64,000 nucleotides of DNA from Bacterioplanes sp965233665 (GTDB taxonomy: Bacteria; Pseudomonadota; Gammaproteobacteria; Pseudomonadales; Oceanobacteraceae): contig CBDDTG010000068.1 of NCBI GenBank assembly GCA_965233665.1, positions 26,764 to 90,763 on the forward strand. Reading direction: 5' to 3'. Position 1 is the first letter of the stretch, and every line of letters begins with the position of its first letter. The notes beneath the pieces are model-generated. The model saw nothing but the letters and a program-made list of their open reading frames with translations. It was not told the DNA's origin and searched no databases. The position numbers and the translations under genes are program-made. Below are positions 17,978 through 28,291 of this stretch, piece after piece.

Positions 17978-19047
17978 TTACCCCTTTGAATGCAATTGAC
18001 GGTTGGCCATGGTCAGCAAGCGCACACCGGCTTTTTCAACGCCTGCTTGCACTGCCATCCCCAGCTTTTCTTGCAGTGACTTGCGTTGCTCATAGCTAAC
18101 TGTGAACACATCGGCATGGTCACAGGCATGAATCAAATAATCGTCACTGGTGCCGACTTCATCGATTCAAACGATATTCCAGCGCCTGCTGGCCGTACCA
18201 GATATCACCGGTAGCTACCGCTTCCAAATCGACTCGCGGACGATACTGCTGCACATGCTGTTTGAACAGCTGATGAGTATCCTCCAAATCGTGTTGGAAT
18301 TTCTCTTTGGCTTTGATCGTATTGTGCCCAAACATGGTCACTGTGCGCTTGTATTCACCGGCGGTGAACATTTTCAAAATCGACGTCGTTCCTCTTAAGC
18401 AAGCGATGAAAGTTGGGCAGTTGAGCCACCACACCGATGGAGCCGATGATGGCAAAGGGCGCAGCGACGACTTTATCTGCCAAGCAAGCCATCATGTAAC
18501 CACCGCTGGCGGCAACCCTGTCGACGCATACCGTCAGATGAATGCCACAGTCACGAATGCGCTTGAGCTGCGAAGCCGCCAGACCATAGCTGTGCACCAT
18601 GCCACCGCCGCTTTCCAGTCGCACGACGATCTCATCTTCTTTGCGGGCAAAGGTCAGCACGGCGGATATTTCTTCGCGCAGAAGATCAACATCACTGCGC
18701 GAATATCGGCATTCAAAGTCGAGTACGTACACACGCTTGCGCGCTTCCGGCTGTGGCTCCATGCCATCTTTGGCGCGTTTTTTCTCCGCCCATGCGCTTG
18801 GCTTTTTGCTCTTTCTTTTCTGTTTTTCCAGCTGTCTTTTGTACTTCTTTGTCTGCACACCGCTGCCCGCAGCTGTTGCTGATGATCGTCGAGCTCGTCA
18901 TTTAGCTTTTTAATGTTGAGCTCGCCATCGCTGTCGCTGCGGTTGCGCATGCTCAAAGAGGCAAATGCCGCCGATGACCACCAGAATGGCGATGACAATG
19001 GTTACTGCTTTGAGGACAAACAAACCGTAGTCCGCTAAGAATTCCAC
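17978..19047 (-). pseudogene. sohB: SohB-like inner-membrane protease, frameshifted
   Basis: The parts of a full SohB (SppA-family serine protease) are all here but spread over three frames. The N-terminal membrane helix starts at GTG 19047 (VEFLADYGLFVLKAV); ASLSMRNRSDSDGELN continues in another frame; the catalytic core ARKEDEIVVRLES with the nucleophile region VAASGGYMMA lies at 18.4-18.86 kb; FTAGEYKRTVTMFG and the C-terminus IDEVGTSDDYL follow in two further shifts. At least four single-base indels (about 18.96, 18.86, 18.37 and 18.17 kb) are needed. The last two are simple A-run changes. Given intact content, sequence error is as likely as real loss. Confidence 0.8.
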
Positions 19048-19293
19048 CGTGATTTCCTTCCATCTTGAGTTAAAGCGCAAGCATAACTGAAGCCGCTGCC
19101 GCGCACACCCGTCACGACGGACAAGGCATTCAAACCAAACGTATGAATTTTGATTGACACCCAACAGGGCCGCACCTAGAGTGTTGCCGTCTGGCTGCAG
19201 ACGCGCGCGGGATGCTGACCCAGTGTTTTCCGACGTCAGCTGTACTCCTGCCAGCCGAACCCTTGATCTGACAAGTATTAAAAGGAACCACTC

Positions 19294-19611
19294 ATGGCAT
19301 CTGTTGCAGAAATCATTGAAACCATGAACAGCAAGTTCAACGCCGACGCTGCTGCCGGCCTGGACCTGATTTTCCAATTCAAACATCGAAGACGGTGATA
19401 CTTACCACTTGGGTTGTTAAAAGACGGCACTTGTGCTGTTGAAAAAGGCGAGAACGACGACGCCAACGTTACCCTGATTATGAACACCGAAACTTTCGAA
19501 GGCATCGCAACTGGCGAAACCGACGGCATGCAAGCGTTTATGTCTGGTCAACTGCGTGTTGAAGGCGACATGATGCTGGCGACCAAACTGGGCGAACTGT
19601 TCCCAGCGTAA
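19294..19611 (+). pseudogene. SCP2 sterol-binding domain protein, frameshifted
   Basis: An ATG after AAAGGA starts MASVAEIIETMNSKFNAD, an SCP2 (sterol carrier protein 2-like lipid-binding) domain of about 105 residues. The frame breaks at 19.38 kb (an extra A after TTC), again near 19.41 kb (GG to GGG) and near 19.42 kb (AAA to AAAA). With these three bases removed, one protein results: FQFNIEDGDTYHLVVKDGT and on to DANVTLIMNTETFEGIA and the C-terminal TKLGELFPA. Three homopolymer insertions within 50 bp argue for sequencing error. Its ligand is unknown; it is read divergently from sohB. Confidence 0.78.
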
Positions 19612-19722
19612 GCTTGATCACCAGGGGCCCTGCTCCTGGTGTTTCCCTCCCCTCCCTGCTATCTGCTTTCTTAATTCTCCGCTTTCCTGTTCACGCTGAT
19701 TTTTCCTTTTCACGCGCGCAAC

Positions 19723-19752
19723 AAAAAGCCCGCGATGAACGCGGGCTTTTTT
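19723..19752. terminator. bidirectional terminator between SCP2 gene and ppiD
   Basis: AAAAAGCCCGCG pairs with CGCGGGCTTTTTT around a short loop (ATGAA). It lies between two convergent genes and has A/T runs on both sides, so it can serve both. Confidence 0.88.
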
Positions 19753-19764
19753 AGCCAAGCAACC

Positions 19765-21601
19765 TCAGCTATCGCTACCACGAATTTCAGTGGTATTACG
19801 GGCATAGCCTTGGTAGCTCACATGTCTAAGCGTGAGCGACGCATGCGCAGCTTCTTCCAGACTGCCGTCTTCCAAGCTTTGCTCCTGCCAGGCACAGACT
19901 GAATGCGATCCAGCACCACGGCGCTGTGGCCACCGGGTGTTGCGATGGCATCCGCCTTGCCTTCTGCCAAGGCAAACGCACGCTGCTGCACTGCACGCGG
20001 CGCATCGCTGCTGGCAGCGGCCTTATTACTGACAGACTGCCATGCACCCACACTGCCAGGGTCTTCAGCAGCACTTTGAGCCAGCTGCTGCGCCTGCTCG
20101 GCAGCGCGTTTCACGCTTAAGCAGCGCAACGACGCGCTCGCGCACTTCAGCCCAACGGCTGGGTTTGCTGCGGCTGGTGCTGATCCACCATCAATACGAC
20201 AGCGCCATCATCCGTTTCAATCACGTCAGACAACTTCACGATCGAGCAGTACGTTATCAGCAAACGCCGCTGTGCGTACGCGAGCGTCCAAAGCAACCCC
20301 AGCGCCTTGCTGACGGCTAAAGGCATCCGATGACTGCACCGGCAGTGCCATCGCTTCGCTGATATCGCTCAGCTGGCGCGCTGAAACGCTAAGTTCGACA
20401 ACTCTTGCAACTGCTCAGCGTAAGCCAACTCTGCTTTGCCATTGCCGGATTTCATCTTCCAGTTCAGGACGAACCTCGCCAACGCCTCGGTTGCTGTTTT
20501 TGCACACCATCGAAGCGAATCACGTGATAACCAAACTCAGTTTCAACCGGATCACTCACGGAGCCTTCTTCTTGCATGGCGTAGAGTGCGTTTTCAAACG
20601 GCTCAACGAAGGTGCCGCGCGCCGCTAAGCCCAAAGAACCGCCGCTGCTGCGCGAGCCGATGTCATCAGAATACTCTTCCGCTAAGGCCGCAAACGACTC
20701 ACCGTTGCGAGCACGCTCAGCCAATTGCTGAGCCAACTCACGGCGTCGCTATCTGAACGCTCGCCATTGCCTCAAATCAAAATATGGCTGGCTTCACGTT
20801 GCTCGTTGTCTGCCAGATCAGCTTGATAGTCGGCATAGGCTTGCTCGATGTCTTCGTCTAGAACCTGTTGACGCTCAGCCAACTCACTCAAACTTAAGCG
20901 CACGTAGTTTACGGTCACTGTTTCAGCGGTTTGGAATTGGTCTTGGTTGTCTTGGTAGAACTGCTCCACATCGGCATCGCTGACTTCGATGTCACCTTCC
21001 AGATCGGCAATGCGATATTCGACATAGCGATATTCACGCTGCTCTTCTGCTAATGCTTGAGCCAGCTGACCACTAAATGGCACTTCAATACCACTCAAGA
21101 CCAACGCTGCGCGCGCCTGGTTCATTTTCAAATCCGCTACTAGGTCTTGACGATAAGACATAGGGGTCCAACCATTCAGACGCAGAACGCTAACGAAGCG
21201 ATCTTTATCGAATTTGCCGTCCACCTGAAAGGCCGGTGTGTTAACAATGACTTGATCCAATTGCGCCGTCGAAATCGCCAGCCCCATATCTTCAGCTGCA
21301 TGCAACGCAAGTTTCTGCTCGATCAGCTGCTCGACGGCTGTGCGGCGAAAAACTCATCGTTAAACAAGCTATCGTCAAACTGGTCGCCAAACTGACGACG
21401 CATATTGGCTTTTTGCTGCTCAACCTGACGCGTAATTTCTAGTTCTGACACATCGTAATCGCCAACCGTTACGGGAGCGTCATCGCCACCACCTAAGGTG
21501 ACGATGCTTTCAACACCCCACAGTGCGAATACGATAATAATAAAACCAACAATGACTTTGGCGACAATGCCCTGAGCATTGTCACGCATGGTTTGTAACA
21601 T
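19765..21601 (-). pseudogene. ppiD: peptidyl-prolyl isomerase PpiD, frameshifted
   Basis: PpiD is an inner-membrane-anchored periplasmic chaperone of the parvulin/SurA group. The pieces in order: MLQTMRDNAQGIVAKVIVGF with the N-terminal membrane helix (21.6-21.35 kb), the SurA-like helical region (21.3-20.77 kb, AEDMGLAISTAQLDQVIV), the parvulin domain (20.74-20.47 kb, EEYSDDIGSRSSGGSLG and GYHVIRFD), and the C-terminal domain to RGSDS and a stop at 19765. At least five indels separate them; at 21.35 kb one lost A in an A-run accounts for the break (EFFRRTAVEQL). Position after hupB and tRNA-Asp is the usual one. Total length fits an intact PpiD of about 610 residues. Confidence 0.82.
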
Positions 21602-21644
21602 GATTCCTCCATTGACTCTGCGTCACCATCTCTGCGGCAAACAC

Positions 21645-21675
21645 AAAAAAAGCGCATCCCGGGATGCGCTTTTTA
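21645..21675 (-). terminator. intrinsic terminator after tRNA-Asp
   Basis: AGCGCATCCC and GGGATGCGCT form a perfect 10-bp stem, with T/A runs on both flanks. On the minus strand it follows the tRNA-Asp 3' end directly. Confidence 0.85.
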
Positions 21676-21678
21676 ATT

Positions 21679-21755
21679 TGGCGGACCGGACGGGACTCGA
21701 ACCCGCGACCCCCGGCGTGACAGGCCGGTATTCTAACCAACTGAACTACCGGTCC
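21679..21755 (-). tRNA. tRNA-Asp (GTC)
   Basis: The minus strand gives a 77-nt cloverleaf. The acceptor stem is GGACCGG/CCGGTCC, the D-arm AGTTCAGTTGGTTAGAA and the T-arm GCGGGTTCGAGTCCCGT. The anticodon loop is CTGTCAC with GTC, and the 3' CCA is encoded. It lies between hupB and ppiD, a common arrangement in gammaproteobacteria. Confidence 0.97.
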
Positions 21756-21769
21756 TTATTTCAGTTGGC

Positions 21770-22042
21770 TTAGTTGACCGCGTCTTTCAGCGCCTTACCC
21801 GCTTTAAAACCTGGCACTTTAGCCGCTTTAATTTGAATCGGTTCACCGGTTTGTGGGTTACGACCGGTACGCGCAGCGCGCTCTTTTACCTGGAAAGTAC
21901 CAAAACCCACCAGTGCCACTTGGTCGCCATCTTTCAGAGCACCACCAATAGACTCAATCATGGCATCCAATGCACGTCCAGCGGCCGCTTTTGGAATATC
22001 AGCAGACGCTGCAATCGCGTCGATCAGTTCAGATTTATTCAC
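21770..22042 (-). CDS. hupB: DNA-binding protein HU-beta
   Basis: A 90-residue HU protein that bends and compacts DNA as a dimer. It starts MNKSELIDAIAASADIPK and has the family signature GFGTFQVKERAARTGRNPQTG followed by the DNA-binding arm and the C-terminal AGKALKDAVN. It lies just 3' of lon, the usual position for hupB, and upstream of tRNA-Asp and ppiD. Confidence 0.96.
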   Translation of the reverse strand: MNKSELIDAIAASADIPKAAAGRALDAMIESIGGALKDGDQVALVGFGTFQVKERAARTGRNPQTGEPIQIKAAKVPGFKAGKALKDAVN

Positions 22043-22196
22043 ACTTATCCCCTTACTCTGTGCGCAAAAAAGAATTCTTGTTGTGCGATTGGGCGATCGC
22101 TACAGGAAACGTCGTTGAGCGATGATTTATACCAAGCACCCCTGACAGCGTCAATGGGTGCTCGGGCGGCTTTTGTCATCTTTCTGGGCCGCTGTC

Positions 22197-24542
22197 TCAT
22201 CTTTGTTGATTAATTTCACCAGTGGCGGCCTCGGGCAAGCTTTCTAATGCCAACTCAAGCACCTCGTCAATCCAATCTACGGCAACAATGTTCAGCTCAG
22301 ATTGAATGTTTTCAGGAATATCCCGCAAGTCTTTTTCATTCTCTTTGGGAATCACAACGGTCTGAATGCCACCGCGATGTGCCGCCAGTAATTTTTCTTT
22401 CAAGCCGCCAATCGCCAGCACTTTACCGCGCAGGGTAATTTCACCGGTCATCGCCACATCTGCACGCACTGGAATTCCCGTAATCACAGACACCAGCGCC
22501 GTTGCCATACCGATACCGGCACTCGGGCCATCTTTCGGAGTCGCGCCCTCAGGTACGTGAATGTGCAAATCATGCTTTTCAAAGTATTCGTTATCGACAC
22601 CCATGCCTAATGCACGGCTACGAACAACGGTGAGCGCCGCCTGAATGGATTCCTGCATGACATCACCGAGAGAGCCAGTCTTGATGGTGCGGCCTTTGCC
22701 AGGGGTCGCTGCGCCTTCTAGCGTTAACAGCTCACCACCGACCGACGTCCAAGCTAAACCGGTGACTTGGCCGACTTGGTTTTCTTGACCTGCCAGTCCA
22801 TAACGATATTTAGTCACGCCGAGATATTCTTGCAGCAACTCACTGTCGATACTGCGCGTTACTGCCTCTTTGGCCAACGCATTGGCTTTGACTACGCGAC
22901 GGCACAGCTTAGCAATTTCACGCTCCAGTCCACGCACACCCGCCTCGCGTGTGTAATAGCGAATGATGTCACGCAACTGCTCTTCGCTCAGCTCGATTTC
23001 ATCGGGCTTAAGACCATTGGCCTTAATCTGCTTAGGCAGCAAATAGCGTTGGGCAATGTTGACCTTTTCGTCTTCGGTATACCCAGGAATTCGAATAACT
23101 TCCATGCGATCGAGCAACGGTCCAGGAATATCCATGCTGTTGGAAGTACAGACGAACATGACATCGGATAAATCAAAATCGACTTCAAGATAGTGGTCAG
23201 CAAACTGGCTGTTTTGCTCAGGGTCTAGCACCTCTAGCAGGGCTGATGCCGGGTCACCGCGATGATCCATCCCCATTTTGTCTATTTCGTCCAACAAAAA
23301 GAGTGGGTTTTTCACCCCCACCTTGGACATTTTTTGCACCAACTTACCCGGCATAGAACCGATGTAAGTACGGCGATGGCCACGAATCTCCGCCTCATCA
23401 CGCACGCCCCCCAGCGCCATGCGCACAAACTTGCGATTGGTCGCGCGGGCAACTGACTGCCCCAGCGAGGTTTTGCCAACCCCTGGCGGGCCGACCAGAC
23501 ACAAGATGGCGCCACGGACTTTCTTCACTCGGCCTTGAACAGCCAAGTATTCCAAAATGCGCTCTTTGACCTCTTCCAGGCCGAAGTGGTCCTCATCAAG
23601 AATTTGTTCTGCTTTTTCCAAGCTGTGATTTACACGCGAGCGCTTTTTCCAAGGAAGATTCACCAGCCAGTCGAGATAACCGCGCACAACCGAAGCTTCT
23701 GCCGACATAGGCGACATCATGCGCAGCTTTTTCAGCTCCGCTTCGGCTTTATCGCGCGCTTCTTTGCTCATTCCGGACGATTCAATTTTATCGACAATCT
23801 CGTCAAACTCATTGCCGCCGTCTTCGAGATCGCCCAGCTCTTTTTGAATGGCCTTCATTTGCTCATTCAAGTAATACTCGCGCTGGCTTTTCTCCATCTG
23901 TTTTTTGACCCGACCGCGAATGCGTTTTTCTACCTTCAACAGATCGATTTCAGATTCCATCAGCTCTAGCAAATGCTCAACGCGCTCACGCGCATCCAAC
24001 ATTTCCAGCACTTCCTGTTTTTCTTCAAGCTTCAGTGAAATGTGAGCTGCAACGGTATCCGCCAAGCGACTGGCGTCTTCAATACCGGAGATAGTAGACA
24101 GCACCTCACCAGGCACTTTCTTCGACAGCTGCACATACTGTTCGAAGTTACCCGTCAACGTCCGCACCAGTACTTCATTTTGGCGTTCCGCGACTTGCTC
24201 ATCGGCAACAACGGACAAGCCAGCACGCATCATTTCTTCTTGATGTTCAACGCTTTCAAGTTGGGCACGGACATCGCCTTCAACCAACACTTTGACGGTG
24301 CCATCAGGCAGCTTCAGCAACTGCAAAATCGTGGCCACGGTACCCATGCTGTAGAGACCATCGAGCTCAGGCTCATCATCGGCAGCATCTTTTTGAGCCA
24401 CCAGCATGATGCGCTTATCGGATTCCATCGCCTCTTCTAGCGCGTTAATGGACTTCTCACGCCCAACAAACAGAGGAATAACCATCGATGGGAACACTAC
24501 CACGTCTCTCAGCGGCAGTAGGGGTAATACTTCACGTGTCAT
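22197..24542 (-). CDS. lon: ATP-dependent protease Lon
   Basis: A 781-residue cytoplasmic AAA+ protease that degrades misfolded and short-lived regulatory proteins. The N-terminal substrate domain starts LPLLPLRDVVVFPSM; coiled coil near 190-260; Walker A GPPGVGKTS near 351; Walker B FLLDEIDK; protease domain with the catalytic Ser near 674 (PKDGPSAGIGMA) and the Lys in LRGKVLAIGGLKEKLL. I start at ATG 24542 (MTREVLPLLPL); a 25-residue upstream extension has no family match. Downstream is hupB; upstream, a terminator separates it from clpX. Confidence 0.96.
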   Translation of the reverse strand: MTREVLPLLPLRDVVVFPSMVIPLFVGREKSINALEEAMESDKRIMLVAQKDAADDEPELDGLYSMGTVATILQLLKLPDGTVKVLVEGDVRAQLESVEHQEEMMRAGLSVVADEQVAERQNEVLVRTLTGNFEQYVQLSKKVPGEVLSTISGIEDASRLADTVAAHISLKLEEKQEVLEMLDARERVEHLLELMESEIDLLKVEKRIRGRVKKQMEKSQREYYLNEQMKAIQKELGDLEDGGNEFDEIVDKIESSGMSKEARDKAEAELKKLRMMSPMSAEASVVRGYLDWLVNLPWKKRSRVNHSLEKAEQILDEDHFGLEEVKERILEYLAVQGRVKKVRGAILCLVGPPGVGKTSLGQSVARATNRKFVRMALGGVRDEAEIRGHRRTYIGSMPGKLVQKMSKVGVKNPLFLLDEIDKMGMDHRGDPASALLEVLDPEQNSQFADHYLEVDFDLSDVMFVCTSNSMDIPGPLLDRMEVIRIPGYTEDEKVNIAQRYLLPKQIKANGLKPDEIELSEEQLRDIIRYYTREAGVRGLEREIAKLCRRVVKANALAKEAVTRSIDSELLQEYLGVTKYRYGLAGQENQVGQVTGLAWTSVGGELLTLEGAATPGKGRTIKTGSLGDVMQESIQAALTVVRSRALGMGVDNEYFEKHDLHIHVPEGATPKDGPSAGIGMATALVSVITGIPVRADVAMTGEITLRGKVLAIGGLKEKLLAAHRGGIQTVVIPKENEKDLRDIPENIQSELNIVAVDWIDEVLELALESLPEAATGEINQQR

Positions 24543-24610
24543 CAAACATACCTGAATCGAGTGTATGAACTGATATTGGGGACGCTGCTTGGCAAATACA
24601 AGCGCCAGAT

Positions 24611-24638
24611 AAAACAAAAGGAGCTTACGCTCCTTTTG
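24611..24638 (-). terminator. intrinsic terminator after clpX
   Basis: CAAAAGGAGC (24615-24624) pairs with GCTCCTTTTG (24629-24638) around TTAC; on the minus strand a TTTTA run follows. It separates clpX from lon. Confidence 0.85.
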
Positions 24639-24660
24639 TCAGTTCACTAAAGACGCTAGA

Positions 24661-25947
24661 TTAAGCGTCGTCAGGTGATACTTTGCCAACATCGGCACTT
24701 TCATAGATGATCAGCGGCTCGGCGTCATCATTGATGACGGACTCCTCAATCACGACCTTGGCCACATGCTCTTCGGATGGAATCCGGTACATGATGTCCA
24801 ATAGCGCCCCTTCCATAATGGAACGTAAGCCACGCGCACCGGTTTTGCGCTCCATGGCGCAATTAGCAATCGCTTCCAATGCGGTATCGCGGAACTCAAG
24901 CTCCACCGATTCCATCTCAAACAGCTTCTCGTACTGACGCACCAGTGAGTTACGCGGTTCTGTCAGGATACGAACGAGCGCATCACTATCGAGCTCATCC
25001 AGTGTCGCAACCACCGGCAAGCGACCAATGAACTCAGGAATCAGGCCGTATTTCACCAAATCACCGGGCTCAACATCGCGCAACACATCGCCGACAGCTT
25101 TTTCATCTTCTTTGCCTTTTACTGTGGCAGAGAAGCCAATACTGCTTTTCTCGGAGCGATCTCGAATGATCTGATCCAACCCAGCAAATGCACCGCCACA
25201 GATGAACAAAATATTACCTGTATCGACTTGCAAAAACTCTTGCTGAGGATGCTTGCGCCCACCTTGCGGCGGCACTGATGCGACAGTACCCTCAATCAAC
25301 TTCAGCAACGCTTGCTGCACCCCTTCACCAGAGACGTCACGGGTGATGGATGGGTTGTCTGATTTGCGAGAAATTTTGTCAATTTCATCAATGTAAACAA
25401 TGCCTCGCTGAGCTTTGTCGACATCGTAATCACACTTCTGCAGCAGCTTCTGAATGATGTTTTCTACATCCTCACCCACATAGCCTGCTTCGGTGAGCGT
25501 GGTAGCATCCGCGATGGTGAAAGGTACATTCAACAAACGAGCCAATGTTTCAGCCAGCAGCGTTTTACCACTGCCCGTCGGGCCAATCAGCAAGATATTG
25601 CTTTTGGAAAGCTCCACATCTGTTTTGCCACCACTGAATTGCAAACGCTTGTAGTGGTTATAAACGGCAACAGCCAGCACCATCTTGGCCTTGTCTTGGC
25701 CAATGACGTATTCATCCAATGTGGCTTTGATTTCTTGCGGCGTCGGCAAAGCGTCACTACTGGCCTTGCTTTCTGCTTCCTGCACCTCTTCACGAATAAT
25801 GTCGTTACACAGATCGACACACTCGTCACAGATGAACACCGATGGCCCAGCGATCAGCTTGCGTACTTCGTGCTGGCTCTTACCGCAAAACGAGCAGTAG
25901 AGCAGCTTCCCGCCATCATCACCCTTGCCTTTTGTATCGTCGGTCAT
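24661..25947 (-). CDS. clpX: ATP-dependent Clp protease ATP-binding subunit ClpX
   Basis: A 428-residue AAA+ unfoldase that recognises tagged substrates and threads them into ClpP. The zinc-binding domain has C18, C21, C40 and C43 (CSFC...CDEC). Walker A GPTGSGKTLLAE, Walker B VYIDEIDKI, the pore loop GYVGEDVEN, the ClpP-binding IGF-type loop SSIGFSATV and the GARGLRS sensor are all present. It is 77 bp downstream of clpP with a hairpin in between, the usual arrangement. Confidence 0.97.
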   Translation of the reverse strand: MTDDTKGKGDDGGKLLYCSFCGKSQHEVRKLIAGPSVFICDECVDLCNDIIREEVQEAESKASSDALPTPQEIKATLDEYVIGQDKAKMVLAVAVYNHYKRLQFSGGKTDVELSKSNILLIGPTGSGKTLLAETLARLLNVPFTIADATTLTEAGYVGEDVENIIQKLLQKCDYDVDKAQRGIVYIDEIDKISRKSDNPSITRDVSGEGVQQALLKLIEGTVASVPPQGGRKHPQQEFLQVDTGNILFICGGAFAGLDQIIRDRSEKSSIGFSATVKGKEDEKAVGDVLRDVEPGDLVKYGLIPEFIGRLPVVATLDELDSDALVRILTEPRNSLVRQYEKLFEMESVELEFRDTALEAIANCAMERKTGARGLRSIMEGALLDIMYRIPSEEHVAKVVIEESVINDDAEPLIIYESADVGKVSPDDA

Positions 25948-25967
25948 TCGACTGCCTCATTACGCTT

Positions 25968-25988
25968 GAGCCTGAAGGCATCAGGCTC
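25968..25988 (-). terminator. hairpin between clpP and clpX
   Basis: GAGCCTGA and TCAGGCTC make an 8-bp perfect stem with a 5-base loop in the clpP-clpX gap. There is no T-run, so it may only slow polymerase or stabilise mRNA rather than end transcription. Confidence 0.45.
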
Positions 25989-26024
25989 GATCTTGTTTCA
26001 ACCTTTCCAGGTCACAATAGCCTA

Positions 26025-26648
26025 TCAGCGCTTTTCCAGCACCTGGTCAATCAGACCATATTCCATAGCGGCCTGAGCATCCATAAAATTATCACGCTCA
26101 GTATCTTCCGCGATGGTCTCGTAGGCTTGCCCGGTATGTTCGGCCAGAATACGATTCAGGCGTTCTTTAGTATCCTGAATATTCTTGGCATGAATCAGGA
26201 TATCAGTTGCCTGCCCCTGAGCACCACCGGATGGCTGATGAATCATGACACGCGAATTTGGCACACTGTAACGCTTGCCTTTCGCTCCAGCAGCCAGCAA
26301 GAAGGCACCCATGCTACATGCCTGGCCAATCACCATGGTGCTGACATCTGGCTTGATAAACTGCATGGTGTCGTAAATAGACATACCGGCCGTTACTGAA
26401 CCACCTGGCGAGTTAATGTACAGGTGGATATCTTTATCGGGATTTTCCGATTCCAGAAACAGCAACTGAGCCACGACCAGGTTGGCCATATGATCTTCAA
26501 CCGGACCAACCAGAAAAATCACGCGCTCTTTCAGCAGACGGGAATAGATATCGTAAGAACGTTCACCACGGGCAGACTGCTCTACCACCATGGGCACCAG
26601 GCCGCTGGCCTGCACGATATCGGCTTGTTGCTTATTGGAGTCAATCAT
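26025..26648 (-). CDS. clpP: ATP-dependent Clp protease proteolytic subunit
   Basis: A 207-residue serine peptidase that forms the barrel of ClpXP. Catalytic S112 (GQACSMGAF) and H137 (MIHQPSGG) are in place, with INSPGGSVTAG forming the oxyanion region. I start at ATG 26648 (MIDSNKQQ), after GAGGGAG. An upstream in-frame ATG at 26714 would place a terminator-like hairpin within the coding region and adds a sequence not seen in ClpP. The first residues before GLVPMVVEQS are the usual propeptide. Confidence 0.95.
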   Translation of the reverse strand: MIDSNKQQADIVQASGLVPMVVEQSARGERSYDIYSRLLKERVIFLVGPVEDHMANLVVAQLLFLESENPDKDIHLYINSPGGSVTAGMSIYDTMQFIKPDVSTMVIGQACSMGAFLLAAGAKGKRYSVPNSRVMIHQPSGGAQGQATDILIHAKNIQDTKERLNRILAEHTGQAYETIAEDTERDNFMDAQAAMEYGLIDQVLEKR

Positions 26649-26696
26649 TCGACTCAGTACTCCCTCGGCAGATTGGAATATCAGCTCTTTAGCTAT

Positions 26697-26729
26697 AAAA
26701 ACAGCCGCATCCATAACGGAGCGGCTGTT
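26697..26729 (-). terminator. intrinsic terminator between tig and clpP
   Basis: AACAGCCGC (26700-26708) pairs with GCGGCTGTT (26721-26729). On the minus strand it ends in TTTT, 46 bp past the tig stop. It would separate tig from clpP or attenuate read-through. Confidence 0.8.
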
Positions 26730-26774
26730 AACAGTTTAGCCAGTTGAGCGCGCTTGTCAGTGCTTATAACAAGT

Positions 26775-28088
26775 TTACGCTGGCTGATTTGCCGCACGAA
26801 TGACTTCTTCGTAGCTAGACTCAACATCGCTCACTTGAGCAGCAGCCAATACTTTCTCAACAACTTGCTCTTCCAGTGCCAGCGCTTCAACCTGAGATTT
26901 CTGCTCTGGATTGCTGTTGTAGTACTCGCGAACCTGCTCTGGCTCTTGATACGTGGCTGCAACTTCCTCGATCAACTGCTCGACTTTCTCAGCTGAAGGC
27001 TCCATACCTTCCGCTTCAATCGCTGCATTCATCAACAAGCCAATGCGCACACGCTTTTCTGCTTGCTCTTTGAACAACTCGGCAGGCAGCTGCTTAGGAT
27101 CAAATTGCTGAGCACCACCAAACTGCTGCACCGCTTGCTGGCGCAGACGATCGATCTCTTGCTCAACCAAAGAAGCTGGCACGTCAATTTCGTTGCTATC
27201 AACCAAACCTTTGATCACTTGCTGCTTGTTCAAGGTGCGAATAGCACGCTCCAGCTCGCGTACCATGTTCTTGCGAATCTCAGTACGGAACTCAGCTTCG
27301 TCAGCTGTTTCTACACCAAACTCGTTGAAGAACGTTTCATTCAGCTCTGGCAGCTCAGGTGCTTTTACAGCATTCACTTTGATCTTGAACTGCGCCGCTT
27401 TACCCTGCAGATCTTCTTTTTGGTAATCTTCAGGGAAGGTCACCTCAATGGTGGTTTCAGCGCCAGCTTCCACACCCACAAGACCCTCTTCAAAGCCAGG
27501 AATCATGCTGTTGGAGCCCAGCGTCAGGTCATAACCCTCTGCTTTGCCACCCTCGAACGCTTCGCCATCAATAAAGCCTTCAAAGTCGATGTTGACTTGG
27601 TCGCCGTCTTTAGCCGCTGCACCGCTGTCTTGCCATTGCGCTTTTTGCTTGCGCAAGGTTTCGACCATTGTCTCTAAGTCTTCGTCTTTGACTTCCGCAG
27701 ACTTGCGCTCTACCGCAATCTTAGAGAAATCCGCCAAAGCGATTTCAGGGTAGACTTCAAAGGTCGCTTTAAACTCTAAGTCCTTGCCGTCTTCATCCAA
27801 GGTTGGCTCGAAACGAGGCATACCAGCCAACTTCACATCTTGCTCTTGCACAGCCTGAAAGAACGACTGCTGCATTTGCTGGTACACCGCTTCCAGACGT
27901 GCTTGCTTGCCAAACATGCGCTTAGCCACAGCAGGTGGCAGAGGCTTATTCTTGCGGAAGCCGTTGACGCGCTGGCCTTTAGCAATGCGCTTCAGCTCAG
28001 ATGTTACTTTCTCTTCCAGTTCCGCTGCAGGAACGCCAATGGTCATACAACGCTCAAGACCAGAGGTTGTCTCGATGGACACTTGCAT
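26775..28088 (-). CDS. tig: trigger factor
   Basis: A 437-residue ribosome-associated chaperone and prolyl isomerase. The N-terminal ribosome-binding loop is present as VNGFRKNKPLPPAVA (the G-F-R-x-x-K-x-P signature), followed by the FKBP domain (about 150-245, QVNIDFEGFIDGEAFEGG and PGFEEGLVG) and the helical C-terminal arms. Length is normal. It is the first gene of tig-clpP-clpX-lon, and its upstream region ends at the prophage junction about 200 bp away. Confidence 0.97.
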   Translation of the reverse strand: MQVSIETTSGLERCMTIGVPAAELEEKVTSELKRIAKGQRVNGFRKNKPLPPAVAKRMFGKQARLEAVYQQMQQSFFQAVQEQDVKLAGMPRFEPTLDEDGKDLEFKATFEVYPEIALADFSKIAVERKSAEVKDEDLETMVETLRKQKAQWQDSGAAAKDGDQVNIDFEGFIDGEAFEGGKAEGYDLTLGSNSMIPGFEEGLVGVEAGAETTIEVTFPEDYQKEDLQGKAAQFKIKVNAVKAPELPELNETFFNEFGVETADEAEFRTEIRKNMVRELERAIRTLNKQQVIKGLVDSNEIDVPASLVEQEIDRLRQQAVQQFGGAQQFDPKQLPAELFKEQAEKRVRIGLLMNAAIEAEGMEPSAEKVEQLIEEVAATYQEPEQVREYYNSNPEQKSQVEALALEEQVVEKVLAAAQVSDVESSYEEVIRAANQPA

Positions 28089-28291
28089 AGATGCCTCTCA
28101 GTACAGTGAATCTCATACCGGCCATTCCCTTGGAAACAGCCACCGTCATTTAAAGGTCGCGAATTATATCGCGCCCACCCAGCAAATGCTAACTGAGTCG
28201 CATGCAGGTTAGATCAAGAAAAAATACGTATAAGAAGGCCGACTGCACTGATGTGCAGGAGACAGATAAAAAAGGGAAACAAGAGAAGAAA

